A stretch of 64,000 bases of DNA, from assembly GCF_002370355.1 (NCBI RefSeq), contig NZ_AP017929.1, positions 744,001-808,000 on the forward strand, given 5' to 3'. This document shows positions 18,031-26,324 of this stretch, piece by piece (the first letter of the stretch is position 1; each line of letters starts with the position of its first letter). The stretch comes from Latilactobacillus sakei subsp. sakei DSM 20017 = JCM 1157. GTDB taxonomy: Bacteria; Bacillota; Bacilli; Lactobacillales; Lactobacillaceae. The translations under genes were made by a program, and so were the position numbers. The notes under the pieces are model-generated. The model was given only the letters and a program-made list of their open reading frames with translations. It was not told the DNA's origin and did no database searches.

Positions 18031-18936
18031 GTGATTAAGAAGAATAAATTAATAGCTTTTTTCACCTTAATTGGATTAGTAACGTTGCTTAGTGCCTGTA
18101 GCTCACAAACTAAGCCTTATGATGCTAAGCAAAAGTTAGGCCCACAAATCAACTACACGATTACTGGGATTGATGCCGGAGCTGGTATTATGGCTTCAAC
18201 GCAAAAGGCTTTATCAACGTATCATTTGGAAGGTCAAAACTGGCAGTTACAAACCAGTTCAACCGCTGCAATGACCAGTACTTTGGACAAAGCGATTGCT
18301 GACAAGCGTCCAATCGTGATTACTGGTTGGCAACCACATTGGATGTTTACTAAATATCCAATCAAGTTTTTGAAGGATCCTAAAAATGTCTTTGGCCAGG
18401 CTGAACATATCGATACGATTGTTCGAAAAGGCCTTAAAAAAGATATGCCAGAAGCTTATACCATCCTTGACCGGTTCCACTGGACACCAGCGGAAATGTC
18501 AAAAGTGATGTTACAAGTTAATGATGGCGTCGATCCAGAAAAGGCTGCTAAAGATTGGATTAAAGCTAATCCCAAACAAGTTGCTAAATGGACCAAGGGT
18601 GTTAAAAAAGTTCATGGTACGAAAATTAAGTTAACTTATGTCGCTTGGGATTCTGAAATTGCTTCAACCAACGTTGTTGCGGAAGTACTTCGTCAACAAG
18701 GTTATGAACCAACAATTCAGGCAATGGAAATCCAACCAATGTGGGCATCAGTCGCAACTAAAGCGGCCGATGCACAGGTTGCTGCTTGGTTACCAAAGAC
18801 ATCTGGTTTGTACTACAAGGATTACCAAGGTAAGTTTGAAGACTTAGGTCCTAACTTAGAAGGTGCCAAAGTTGGCTTAGCTGTGCCGAAGTACATGACT
18901 AACGTGAACTCAATTGAGGATTTAAAAACGAAATAA
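18031..18936 (+). CDS. gbuC: Glycine betaine-binding lipoprotein
   Basis: The 301-residue protein begins with a lipoprotein signal ending in LLSAC, so it is anchored outside the membrane. The betaine-binding aromatic motifs are visible: GWQPHW, YVAWDSE and AAWLPK supply Trp residues of the aromatic cage. The start is GTG 18031 after AAGGAGGG. It is the third gene of the gbu operon and is followed by a strong terminator. Confidence 0.9.
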   Translation: MIKKNKLIAFFTLIGLVTLLSACSSQTKPYDAKQKLGPQINYTITGIDAGAGIMASTQKALSTYHLEGQNWQLQTSSTAAMTSTLDKAIADKRPIVITGWQPHWMFTKYPIKFLKDPKNVFGQAEHIDTIVRKGLKKDMPEAYTILDRFHWTPAEMSKVMLQVNDGVDPEKAAKDWIKANPKQVAKWTKGVKKVHGTKIKLTYVAWDSEIASTNVVAEVLRQQGYEPTIQAMEIQPMWASVATKAADAQVAAWLPKTSGLYYKDYQGKFEDLGPNLEGAKVGLAVPKYMTNVNSIEDLKTK

Positions 18937-18980
18937 ACAAAAAATAGGTGTTATCAGTCATCGATAGTTGATGATTGAAA

Positions 18981-19026
18981 AAGGCGTTGTCGCAAAAGTA
19001 ATCTTTTGTCGCAACGCTTTTTTATT
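18981..19026 (+). terminator. Terminator of gbuABC
   Basis: GCGTTGTCGCAAAAG pairs with CTTTTGTCGCAACGC, followed by six T. Its inner core CAAAAGTAATCTTTTG recurs in other terminators of this window. Confidence 0.9.
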
Positions 19027-19038
19027 TTGGAAAAGGGC

Positions 19039-19067
19039 TTGATTGTATATACAATTTTGTTTATACT
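19039..19067 (+). promoter_or_regulatory. Promoter of the glycosylasparaginase-PTS-peptidase operon
   Basis: TTGATT (19039-19044), 17 bases, TATACT (19062-19067). Confidence 0.65.
19042..19055 (+). promoter_or_regulatory. GntR-type operator
   Basis: The perfect palindrome ATTGTATATACAAT overlaps the -35 and fills the spacer of the operon promoter. HutC-type GntR regulators bind sites with TATA cores of this kind, and such a regulator is the second gene of the operon, so local autoregulation is likely. Confidence 0.6.
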
Positions 19068-19073
19068 ACAATT

Positions 19074-19088
19074 ATTAAAACGCTTACA
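19074..19088 (+). promoter_or_regulatory. Probable cre site
   Basis: ATTAAAACGCTTACA matches WTGNAANCGNWNNCW with one mismatch (T for G at position 3). It lies just downstream of the -10, where CcpA would repress. Confidence 0.4.
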
Positions 19089-19106
19089 ATTTGGAGATGA
19101 ACGATT

Positions 19107-20060
19107 ATGACGTATGCAATGATTGGGACATGGCGAATGGCTTATGAAGGATTATCCAAAGCGATGACGACGCTCGAAGCGGGCGGCAAAAGTACGGATG
19201 CAATTGAAATCGCTATCAAAGAAGTCGAAGATTATCCATTTTTTAAATCGGTTGGCTACGGTGGTTTACCGAATGCACAAGGTTTAGTTGAAATGGATGC
19301 GGCCTTTATGGATGGCAATACGTTTGCGATTGGGGCGGTTGCGGGGATTAGCGATGTTAAAAATCCCATCTCGGTTGCACGCCAATTGAGTAACGATCAT
19401 TTTAATAGTTTTCTGGTAGGTGCTGGCGCATCACAATATGCGATGTTCAACGGTTTTGAAGCACGCAACATGTTAACAGAGCGCGCGCATAAGTTGTGGG
19501 CCAAACGCGTTCAGGAAATTAACGAAAAAAATCTTAGTCCGTATGACGGTCACGATACGGTTGGCATGGTGAGCTTGGATCAAGATGCTGGTATGGCAGC
19601 AGGAACTTCGACTTCTGGTTTGTTCATGAAAAAACCAGGGCGCACAGGCGATTCAGCGTTATCCGGCAGTGGCTTTTATGTGGATAGCGACATCGGTGGC
19701 GCCACCGCAACGGGTTTAGGCGAAGATTTGATGAAGGGCTGTCTTTCTTACGAAATTGTCCGCTTGATGGGTTCGGGATTATCGCCGCAAGCGGCTTGTG
19801 ATCAAGCCGTTTATCCATTTGTTGAAAAACTTAAGAAACGCTACGGCAAGGTGGGGGAATTCTCACTGATTGCATTGAATAATCAAGGTGAATGGGGCGT
19901 GGCCACCAATGTTGAATTCACTTTTGCAGCCGGGAATGATGAACAGACACCGCAAATTTATATGGCTAATCCAGGGCCGGATCAGACCACTATTATTGAA
20001 CCAATTTCCGAAGCTTGGTTAATAGCTTACGAAAAACGAATTAAGGCCCCAATTGATTAG
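19107..20060 (+). CDS. N4-(beta-N-acetylglucosaminyl)-L-asparaginase-like Ntn hydrolase
   Basis: The 317-residue protein belongs to the Thr-nucleophile asparaginase-2 superfamily. The autoprocessing site is GHDTVGMV with Thr151 becoming the N-terminus of the beta chain; the substrate motif RTGDSALSGSGFYVD and the GLGE stretch match the glycosylasparaginase branch more than isoaspartyl peptidases. Known members hydrolyse GlcNAc-Asn to aspartate and glucosaminyl-amine, which gives GlcNAc. No signal peptide is seen, so it acts on imported substrate. It leads an operon with a GntR regulator, a PTS permease and peptidases. Some family members act on other Asn or Asp derivatives, so the substrate is inferred. 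Confidence 0.8.
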   Translation: MTYAMIGTWRMAYEGLSKAMTTLEAGGKSTDAIEIAIKEVEDYPFFKSVGYGGLPNAQGLVEMDAAFMDGNTFAIGAVAGISDVKNPISVARQLSNDHFNSFLVGAGASQYAMFNGFEARNMLTERAHKLWAKRVQEINEKNLSPYDGHDTVGMVSLDQDAGMAAGTSTSGLFMKKPGRTGDSALSGSGFYVDSDIGGATATGLGEDLMKGCLSYEIVRLMGSGLSPQAACDQAVYPFVEKLKKRYGKVGEFSLIALNNQGEWGVATNVEFTFAAGNDEQTPQIYMANPGPDQTTIIEPISEAWLIAYEKRIKAPID

Positions 20061-20076
20061 AAGGAGTATTTAGAAA

Positions 20077-20793
20077 ATGGCGAAGTATCTATATGTCGAA
20101 ATTGCAGAAGCGTTAAACGAAGATGTCCGGGCGGGAATCTATGGTGTCCATCAAAAATTACCGTCAGAAACGGACTTAGCCGCGCAGTTTGCGACGACGC
20201 GGTTAACAATCCGCAAGGCAATCGACTTACTCGAAAAACAACAGGTTGTGGTCCGTGATCGGAATCGCGGGACCTATGTTTTAGCGACCGAAGGCAAAAT
20301 TTCTAGTGGGGCCAGCGGTTTAGTGGGTTTTACCGAAGCCGCCAAGGAATTACACTTGGACGCGAGCACTCGGGTGTTAGATTTGCGCCGCGCAATTGTC
20401 TATCCAGACTACGTTGCGTCTAAATTACAACTCAACGAGCAAGAACCGGTTTGGCAGATTGAACGCATCCGGATGGCTGATAACGAACCAATGACGCACG
20501 AACAGATTTACCTTAAACAAAGAATACTCCCCAACTTGACGGCCCACGAAGCGCAAGGCTCTCTCTACCGTTTGATTGAACAAGAGATGCCAATTGGTTA
20601 TGCGCAACAAGAATTAGAAGCCGTTATCTTAGAACCGGGGTTAAGCGAATTACTAGAAACAACACCAGGACAGCCCGCCTTCTTGGCGCACACGGTCGCC
20701 TATTCAATGGATGGCTACCCAATCTTTTACGATAATTCCCATTATCGGGCTGACAAGTATACGTTCCACAATATTTTGAGTCGTAAACATTAA
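20077..20793 (+). CDS. GntR/HutC-family transcriptional regulator
   Basis: The 238-residue protein has an N-terminal winged helix (about 5-70, LPSETDLAAQFATTRLTIRKA) and a C-terminal UTRA ligand domain (about 85-235), as in NagR/YvoA and other sugar-sensing HutC regulators. It probably binds the palindrome in the operon promoter and responds to a phosphorylated sugar or glyco-amino acid produced by the pathway. It follows the first gene after 16 bases with GAAGGAG. Confidence 0.85.
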   Translation: MAKYLYVEIAEALNEDVRAGIYGVHQKLPSETDLAAQFATTRLTIRKAIDLLEKQQVVVRDRNRGTYVLATEGKISSGASGLVGFTEAAKELHLDASTRVLDLRRAIVYPDYVASKLQLNEQEPVWQIERIRMADNEPMTHEQIYLKQRILPNLTAHEAQGSLYRLIEQEMPIGYAQQELEAVILEPGLSELLETTPGQPAFLAHTVAYSMDGYPIFYDNSHYRADKYTFHNILSRKH

Positions 20794-20858
20794 TGTTAGA
20801 AGGAGGTATTGTTCATTAGCAGGCAGGTAAGACAAAACTTTAATCTGGAGGATTAAAC

Positions 20859-22205
20859 ATGTTTGATAAATTAGAAAAATTCTTGATGCCGTTAGCGATA
20901 AAACTGGGGAGCAATAAAGTTTTAATCGCTATTCGGGATGGCTTTTTAATCACAACACCTTTAATTATTGTCGCTTCAATTTTCCTATTAATTGCTAATT
21001 TTCCAATTCCACATTGGTCTGAATTCTGGGGTCAATTCTTAGGGACTGGTTGGGAAAGTTGGTTCACTAACGTTTCGCGTGCTGTCTTTAATACAGTTGG
21101 CTTCTTCACCTGTTTTAGTACGGCTTACGCTTACGGCAAACAAAAAAATACGGATGCAATCCAAGCAGCCGCAGTTGCTTTGGTAGCCTTTTTAATCCTA
21201 ACACCAACTAAAATGGTTGTTGAAAATCTAAAGGAACCCGTTGATGGGGCTTTAGATATGAACTACCTTGGCACAAATGGTATTTTCTTGGGACTAGTTG
21301 TTGCACTTGTTGCAGTACCCATTTATTGTTATGTGACTGAAAAAGGGTGGACAATTAAAATGCCAGATGGCGTGCCACCCGCAGTTTCGCAATCATTTGA
21401 AGCATTGATTCCAAGTGCAGTTGTCATGTTAGTCTTTTTCGCAATTCGCATTATTTTTGGGTTAACACCATACGAAACACTGTATAATTTCATCTTTGAA
21501 ATCTTACAAGTGCCATTAAAAGGGGCCGGCAATACTTTAACTGCCCAGATTATCTACGGATTTGCCTGCACAATCTTCTGGTTCTTTGGCATTAATGGAC
21601 CAGCAGTTGCTAATTCTGTTTTTGCACCAATTTCTAAAGTGTTAACAATGGAAAACTTGGATGCTTTCCAAGCACATAAGGCATTGCCTAACATTTTTAC
21701 TGACCCATTCTCAAACTTTTTCACTAACTTTGGTGGTGGTGGGAGTACCTTATCACTATTAATCGTGATGCTCTTATTCTGTCGCTCACAACGAATTAAA
21801 CAACTTGGAAAATTGGCTATTTTACCAGGGATTTTCGGCATTAACGAACCAATCATCTTTGGGTTGCCAATTGTGTTGAATCCGATTCTCATCATTCCAT
21901 TTAACTTAGTACCACTTATCAACCTCTTGCTATCAACGATGGTAACGAAATGGGGATTAATTCCATATACCAATGGGGTGGCCTTACCATGGACAACACC
22001 AATCGGTTTTTCCGGCTACCTTTCAACTGGGAGCATTGTGGCTTCACTCTATCAATTCGCATTATTAGCATTAGGTTGTTTAATTTACTACCCATTTATT
22101 AAGACATTGGATAAACAATACATCAAAGAAGAACAAGACGCAGAGATGGCTAAAGCAGAAGATATTTCATTTGATGATTTAACGGAAGCAGACTTGAATT
22201 TGTAA
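20859..22205 (+). CDS. PTS sugar transporter EIIC, lactose/cellobiose family
   Basis: The 448-residue membrane protein matches EIIC of the lactose/cellobiose family (N-terminal LEKFLMPLAIKLGSNKVLIAIRDG split over residues 5-28; GINEPIIFG in the C-terminal half as the conserved sugar-site motif). No EIIA or EIIB domain is fused or encoded nearby, so it must borrow them or work as a facilitator. Substrate is unknown; the neighbours suggest an N-acetylglucosamine conjugate or short glyco-amino acid. RBS CTGGAGG is followed by ATG eight bases later. Confidence 0.85.
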   Translation: MFDKLEKFLMPLAIKLGSNKVLIAIRDGFLITTPLIIVASIFLLIANFPIPHWSEFWGQFLGTGWESWFTNVSRAVFNTVGFFTCFSTAYAYGKQKNTDAIQAAAVALVAFLILTPTKMVVENLKEPVDGALDMNYLGTNGIFLGLVVALVAVPIYCYVTEKGWTIKMPDGVPPAVSQSFEALIPSAVVMLVFFAIRIIFGLTPYETLYNFIFEILQVPLKGAGNTLTAQIIYGFACTIFWFFGINGPAVANSVFAPISKVLTMENLDAFQAHKALPNIFTDPFSNFFTNFGGGGSTLSLLIVMLLFCRSQRIKQLGKLAILPGIFGINEPIIFGLPIVLNPILIIPFNLVPLINLLLSTMVTKWGLIPYTNGVALPWTTPIGFSGYLSTGSIVASLYQFALLALGCLIYYPFIKTLDKQYIKEEQDAEMAKAEDISFDDLTEADLNL

Positions 22206-22220
22206 AGGTGGAGAATAGTC

Positions 22221-22739
22221 ATGGAAATTTTAATTTTATTAGATCAAATTCAAGCAGGTTTAGGTGGCACCGAACGTGGCGATTTACCCTTGGGTGGTAA
22301 AAAAATGGCGATGGGTTCTGCCGATATGTTTGAAAAGTATTTAGAAAAGGACGAAAAAATCGCGGTGACCTTATATTGTGGTGATCAAAATTTCATGGAT
22401 CATAAAGATGAGGTCAGCTTGAAGTTGGCAGCGATGATTAAAAAGTTGCATCCAGATGTTGTTATTTGTGGGCCAGCTTTTCATTATGAACAATACGCTG
22501 AAATGTGTGCCCAAACTGGGGCCTTAGTGACCGAAAAAACTGATATTCCAGTTGTGGCTGCAATGTCTAAAGAATGCCAGTCAGTAATCAATCAATATCG
22601 ACAACGTGTTGATATCGTTAAGATGCCTAAAAAAGGTGGTACTGGCTTGAGTGATGCCTTGAAGGATATCTTGGCACTCTGCCGGATAAAAGCTAATCAT
22701 GGTAATATTTCTGAGTTTCCGAGCGATAAAATCTATTAA
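22221..22739 (+). CDS. GrdB-like protein (glycine/sarcosine/betaine reductase component B family)
   Basis: At 172 residues it matches only the N-terminal half of GrdB-type proteins: an opening strand LILLDQIQAGLGG, then PDVVICGPAFHYEQYAEMC and DIPVVAAMSKE, where the family has GPAF-x-x-GRYG and IPVVTGM. The C-terminal region that carries selenocysteine in true reductases is absent and no in-frame TGA is read through. Full glycine reductase genes are not present. It sits between the PTS gene and the M42 genes, so a role in handling the imported substrate is likely, but the activity is unknown. Confidence 0.65.
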   Translation: MEILILLDQIQAGLGGTERGDLPLGGKKMAMGSADMFEKYLEKDEKIAVTLYCGDQNFMDHKDEVSLKLAAMIKKLHPDVVICGPAFHYEQYAEMCAQTGALVTEKTDIPVVAAMSKECQSVINQYRQRVDIVKMPKKGGTGLSDALKDILALCRIKANHGNISEFPSDKIY

Positions 22740-22753
22740 CTGTGGGTGATGAA

Positions 22754-23818
22754 ATGCTAAATCAAGAAACAATCAATCTGATGCAGTCACTAACTGACAT
22801 TAACGGGGTTGCTAGCAATGAACGGTTAGTGGCGGCGCGTTTAAAACAAGATTATGAGCAACTAGCAGATGAAGTGATTTACGATAACTTAGGATCGATT
22901 TATGCAGTGAAAAAGAGTCAAATACCAAATGCACCACACGTAATGGTTTCGGGGCATATGGACGAGGTTGGTCTAATCGTGACTAAAGTGTTAGATAATG
23001 GCTTATTGCAAGCTTTATTACTCGGCGACATGTCAACTAATAGCTTGTTAGGCGCCAGTGTCCAAGGCGATTTTGCTGGGAAAAATTATCAAGGCACTAT
23101 TTTAGCACAAACGGAAAATAATCAAGTTGTTGATAAAACGAATAAAGTGCAAGTCGACCTTGGCTTTTTAAGTAAAGCAGCAGTTGAAAAGGCTGGTGTG
23201 CAGTTAGGTGATACGCTCAGTTTTGCAACATCATTTGTTCAAACTGAAAGTGGCGTTTTGATGAGTCGCAATTGGAATGGTCGCTATGCACCTATTCTAG
23301 GAATTGAATTATTACAAGCCTTGCAAAATGTTGAACTACCATTTGATTTATATGTGGGATGCACAGTTCAGGAACAAGTGGGTTTACGAGGAATTCAGAC
23401 GGCGACGAATAAAGTAGCGCCTGATTTAGCAATCATGTTAGATACGGATGCCGCTTTTGATTATCAAACGGATTCTGATGACCGGATAGGCGTTTTAGGG
23501 GATGGTGTTTTATTGAACTACTATGACAAAACAGTTTTACCTAATCGGTTATTACTCCAAACTTTCCGTGAAACTTGTGAACAAGATCAAATTCCTTATC
23601 AATATTACTATTCATTGGCCGATTCTGAAGCAGGTTGGGTGAATAAGTTACGGACAGGTTGTCCAACGCTTTTCGTGAATATTCCGGTTAGAAATATGAA
23701 TACGCCACGCTCGGTAATTGCTGCTGCTGATTATCAAGCTGCTAAGGCGGGATTGATTCAATTTATTAAGCAAATCGATAATGATAGTCTTCAAGCGTTT
23801 AAAGCAGAAAATCGATAA
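22754..23818 (+). CDS. M42-family peptidase homologue with missing metal ligands
   Basis: The 354-residue protein aligns along its length with M42 aminopeptidases (GHMDEVG with His68 and Asp70 is kept). Compared with the intact paralogue downstream, the bridging Asp of WDDR is WNGR (Asn175), the metal-ligand Glu of QEEVG is QEQVG (Gln208), and the C-terminal ligand His of MHSP is MNTP (Asn316). It is therefore probably inactive and may serve as a partner or regulatory subunit in the large M42 assemblies. The start is ATG 22754 after GGGTGAT; GTG 22742 is an alternative. It is followed after 12 bases by the active paralogue. Confidence 0.8.
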   Translation: MLNQETINLMQSLTDINGVASNERLVAARLKQDYEQLADEVIYDNLGSIYAVKKSQIPNAPHVMVSGHMDEVGLIVTKVLDNGLLQALLLGDMSTNSLLGASVQGDFAGKNYQGTILAQTENNQVVDKTNKVQVDLGFLSKAAVEKAGVQLGDTLSFATSFVQTESGVLMSRNWNGRYAPILGIELLQALQNVELPFDLYVGCTVQEQVGLRGIQTATNKVAPDLAIMLDTDAAFDYQTDSDDRIGVLGDGVLLNYYDKTVLPNRLLLQTFRETCEQDQIPYQYYYSLADSEAGWVNKLRTGCPTLFVNIPVRNMNTPRSVIAAADYQAAKAGLIQFIKQIDNDSLQAFKAENR

Positions 23819-23830
23819 GTTGGTGAAAAC

Positions 23831-24943
23831 ATGGTAGAAGAGACAATCGATATAGATTTATTACGCCGGCTCAGTGAAGCCGACGGCATTGGCGGTCGTG
23901 AACGTGAAGTGAGTCGGCTAGTGCATGACTACGCCCAACCATATGTAGATGAAATTAGTTATGATAACTTAGGGTCAATTATTCTAAAGCAAAATGGTAC
24001 GGTAAATGAAGGCCCTAAAGTCATGTTGTCAGCACATATGGACGAAGTGGGTTTTGTGGTTCGTCAAATTACACCAGAGGGTTATCTTAAGTTATTACCA
24101 GTTGGCGGTTGGTGGGGACACGTGATGCCTGCTCAAGAAATGACTGTCACAACAGCAACTGGTCAAAAATATATTGGTATTGTGGGCAGTCGGGCGCCAC
24201 ATGGTTTACCTGATGAGGTTAAGAATAAGGTGATGACGCCAATGACGATGTTTTTGGATATGGGGGTCGCTGATCGTCAGGCAATCGAAGCGTTAGGAAT
24301 TCGTATTGGAGATATGATTACACCGTATATTCCGTTTAGGCAAATGAATGATCCTAACTTCTTAGCTGGGAAAGCGTGGGATGACCGTTTCAGTTTGGGT
24401 GCGGAATTAGAAGTGATGAAACGGACAGCGCAAAAGCCGCATGAAGCAACGCTCTTTTTCACAGGTTCGACACAAGAAGAAGTAGGGATTCGTGGTGCAC
24501 GGACAGCGGTTCATCAGATTCAACCAGATTTAGCAATTGCACTCGATGTCACAACAGCTAAGGACACGCCACTCGATAATGAAAGCAGTAATCGATTAGG
24601 TGGTGGGGTTGTCTTAGCGGTACTAGATTCTTTAACGATGGCTAACAAAGGGTTGTTGTACCGAATGGAACGTCTTGTTGCCGATTTAAAATTAGATGTG
24701 CGGTATGACTTTATGACCGTTGGTGGGACTGATGCTTGTAATATTCATAAGGCGATGGATGGTGTCGTGACAATGACGATTTCGATGCCAACCCGCTATA
24801 TGCATTCACCACGGTTGATGGTTCATCAAGATGATTACAAACAAACGATTCAGTTATTGACCTCGTTTTGTCAGTCACTATCGAAGGCTGACGTTGCACT
24901 GTTTAAAGAAGCGACGCGTCAAGCTTTAGAAAAGACGTATTAA
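23831..24943 (+). CDS. M42-family metal aminopeptidase
   Basis: The 370-residue protein has all five expected metal ligands and the catalytic base: AHMDE (His69), KAWDDR (Asp184), QEEVG (Glu216 base, Glu217 ligand), ALDV (Asp239) and RYMHSP (His325). M42 enzymes (glutamyl aminopeptidase, TET) form self-compartmentalised dodecamers that trim peptides in the cytosol. It may mix with the adjacent degenerate paralogue. It is the sixth gene of the operon; the RBS TTGGTGAAAAC before ATG is modest, consistent with coupling. Confidence 0.85.
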   Translation: MVEETIDIDLLRRLSEADGIGGREREVSRLVHDYAQPYVDEISYDNLGSIILKQNGTVNEGPKVMLSAHMDEVGFVVRQITPEGYLKLLPVGGWWGHVMPAQEMTVTTATGQKYIGIVGSRAPHGLPDEVKNKVMTPMTMFLDMGVADRQAIEALGIRIGDMITPYIPFRQMNDPNFLAGKAWDDRFSLGAELEVMKRTAQKPHEATLFFTGSTQEEVGIRGARTAVHQIQPDLAIALDVTTAKDTPLDNESSNRLGGGVVLAVLDSLTMANKGLLYRMERLVADLKLDVRYDFMTVGGTDACNIHKAMDGVVTMTISMPTRYMHSPRLMVHQDDYKQTIQLLTSFCQSLSKADVALFKEATRQALEKTY

Positions 24944-24965
24944 ACCATAGAAAGAAGCCATTTTT

Positions 24966-26276
24966 GTGAAAGCGATTCGAGCGGATTTTAAAGCTTTATT
25001 TGAACAATATGAAGCAGAATTTTTGGCCGATTTGAAGGCTGTTTTGCGGGTACCGAGTGTTCGTGGCGTTAAAACGTATCAAGCACCATTTGGGATTGGG
25101 CCTAAACGAGCATTGGAAACGGTGTTGTCAATTGCGACGCGAATGGGCTTCAGAACAGGGCAAGTCGGTGATTGTGTTGGCTGGGCTGAATATGGGCCGG
25201 ATGAAAGCCAAGCACCAACGTATTTTGGTATCTTGGGCCATTTGGATGTGGTCGACGTTGAGAATGATTGGCATTATCCACCGTTTGATCTTACCCAAGT
25301 GGATAACTTCTTGTATGGACGTGGTGTTTTGGATAATAAAGGGCCGCTCTTATCCACATTGTTTGCACTTTATCTGATTAAAACGCAAAAAATAACATTT
25401 AAGCACCGGGTTCGGATTATTTTTGGCACGGATGAAGAATCAGGGAGCCAAGATATTCCGGTGTATCTACAACAAGAAGCAGCGCCGTACGCCGGTTTTA
25501 CGCCAGATTGCAAGTTTCCGGCCGTTTACGGGGAACGTGGTTTGTTAGACGTTCAGTTATCGTTGCCGATTACAGATGGCTCTGAGCCCCAAATCACGGC
25601 GATTGACGGGCAGTTTGCCAAAAGTTATTTACCGGATCACGCTCGCCTACTTTTAGCGGATGGGACGGTCAAAACTTATCAAGGCAAAAAGGCGCCAAGT
25701 AACGCACCTGAAATGGCGGATAATGTGCTACCGAAATTAGTGGCAGATGCCAGCCAATTGAGGGGCCAGACCGGCCAATTCTATCAGTGGCTCAATGCTA
25801 AAATTGGTAATCAATCAACTGGGGAAAACTTGGGAATTAATTTTGAAGATGCGGCCTCGGGTGCTTTGCAGCTAGCCTTTTATGGGTTGTCAATTGAGGC
25901 ACAACAGTTGAGTTGTCATTTAACGTGTCGTTATCCGATTTCGGTGACTGAAGAACAATTGTTAGCCGGCATCGAAGCGGCGTTGTTACCGGGGATGACG
26001 GTGACGGTTAAGCGGCGGTATCCATCGCAAGTCACTGATCCACAATTACCATTTATTCAACAGTTATCGGCGATTTATGCGGCTGATACAGGTTTAGATG
26101 GTACACCGGTGACGACAACCGCCCGCGCTTTGCCGAATATCATCGCGTTTGGGCCTTCTTTCCCAGGACAAAAGGGTATCGCGCATAAGGGTGATGAATG
26201 GCTCCAATTCAGCGATTGGCAAATGATGATGCAAATTTATTACGATAGTTTGTTAGTTGTTGGGACACAGGATTAG
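24966..26276 (+). CDS. M20-family dipeptidase (PepV-like)
   Basis: The 436-residue protein is a PepV/Sapep-type dinuclear zinc dipeptidase: GHLDVV (His92, Asp94), GRGVLDNKGP (Asp123), GTDEESG (Glu157 and Glu158), Asp181 in the TPDCKFP segment, and a C-terminal His in AHKGDEW. It would split dipeptides in the cytosol. The start is GTG 24966 with a weak GAAAGAAG. It closes the operon; a bidirectional terminator separates it from the convergent pepC gene. Confidence 0.85.
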   Translation: MKAIRADFKALFEQYEAEFLADLKAVLRVPSVRGVKTYQAPFGIGPKRALETVLSIATRMGFRTGQVGDCVGWAEYGPDESQAPTYFGILGHLDVVDVENDWHYPPFDLTQVDNFLYGRGVLDNKGPLLSTLFALYLIKTQKITFKHRVRIIFGTDEESGSQDIPVYLQQEAAPYAGFTPDCKFPAVYGERGLLDVQLSLPITDGSEPQITAIDGQFAKSYLPDHARLLLADGTVKTYQGKKAPSNAPEMADNVLPKLVADASQLRGQTGQFYQWLNAKIGNQSTGENLGINFEDAASGALQLAFYGLSIEAQQLSCHLTCRYPISVTEEQLLAGIEAALLPGMTVTVKRRYPSQVTDPQLPFIQQLSAIYAADTGLDGTPVTTTARALPNIIAFGPSFPGQKGIAHKGDEWLQFSDWQMMMQIYYDSLLVVGTQD

Positions 26277-26285
26277 AACAAATCA

Positions 26286-26318
26286 AAAAGGCCAGGACAA
26301 ATTGTCCTGACCTTTTTA
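26286..26318. terminator. Bidirectional terminator
   Basis: AAAAGGCCAGGACAA pairs with TTGTCCTGACCTTTTT between the convergent M20 and pepC genes. Confidence 0.85.
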
Positions 26319-26324
26319 ATTTGT

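Noticed and set aside
20800-20856. Strong AAGGAGG followed by TTG and a 15-codon frame ending just before the PTS EIIC gene
   Set aside because: The TTG is only two bases from the SD, too close for efficient initiation, and the EIIC gene has its own GGAGG. It is more likely a relic than a leader peptide.
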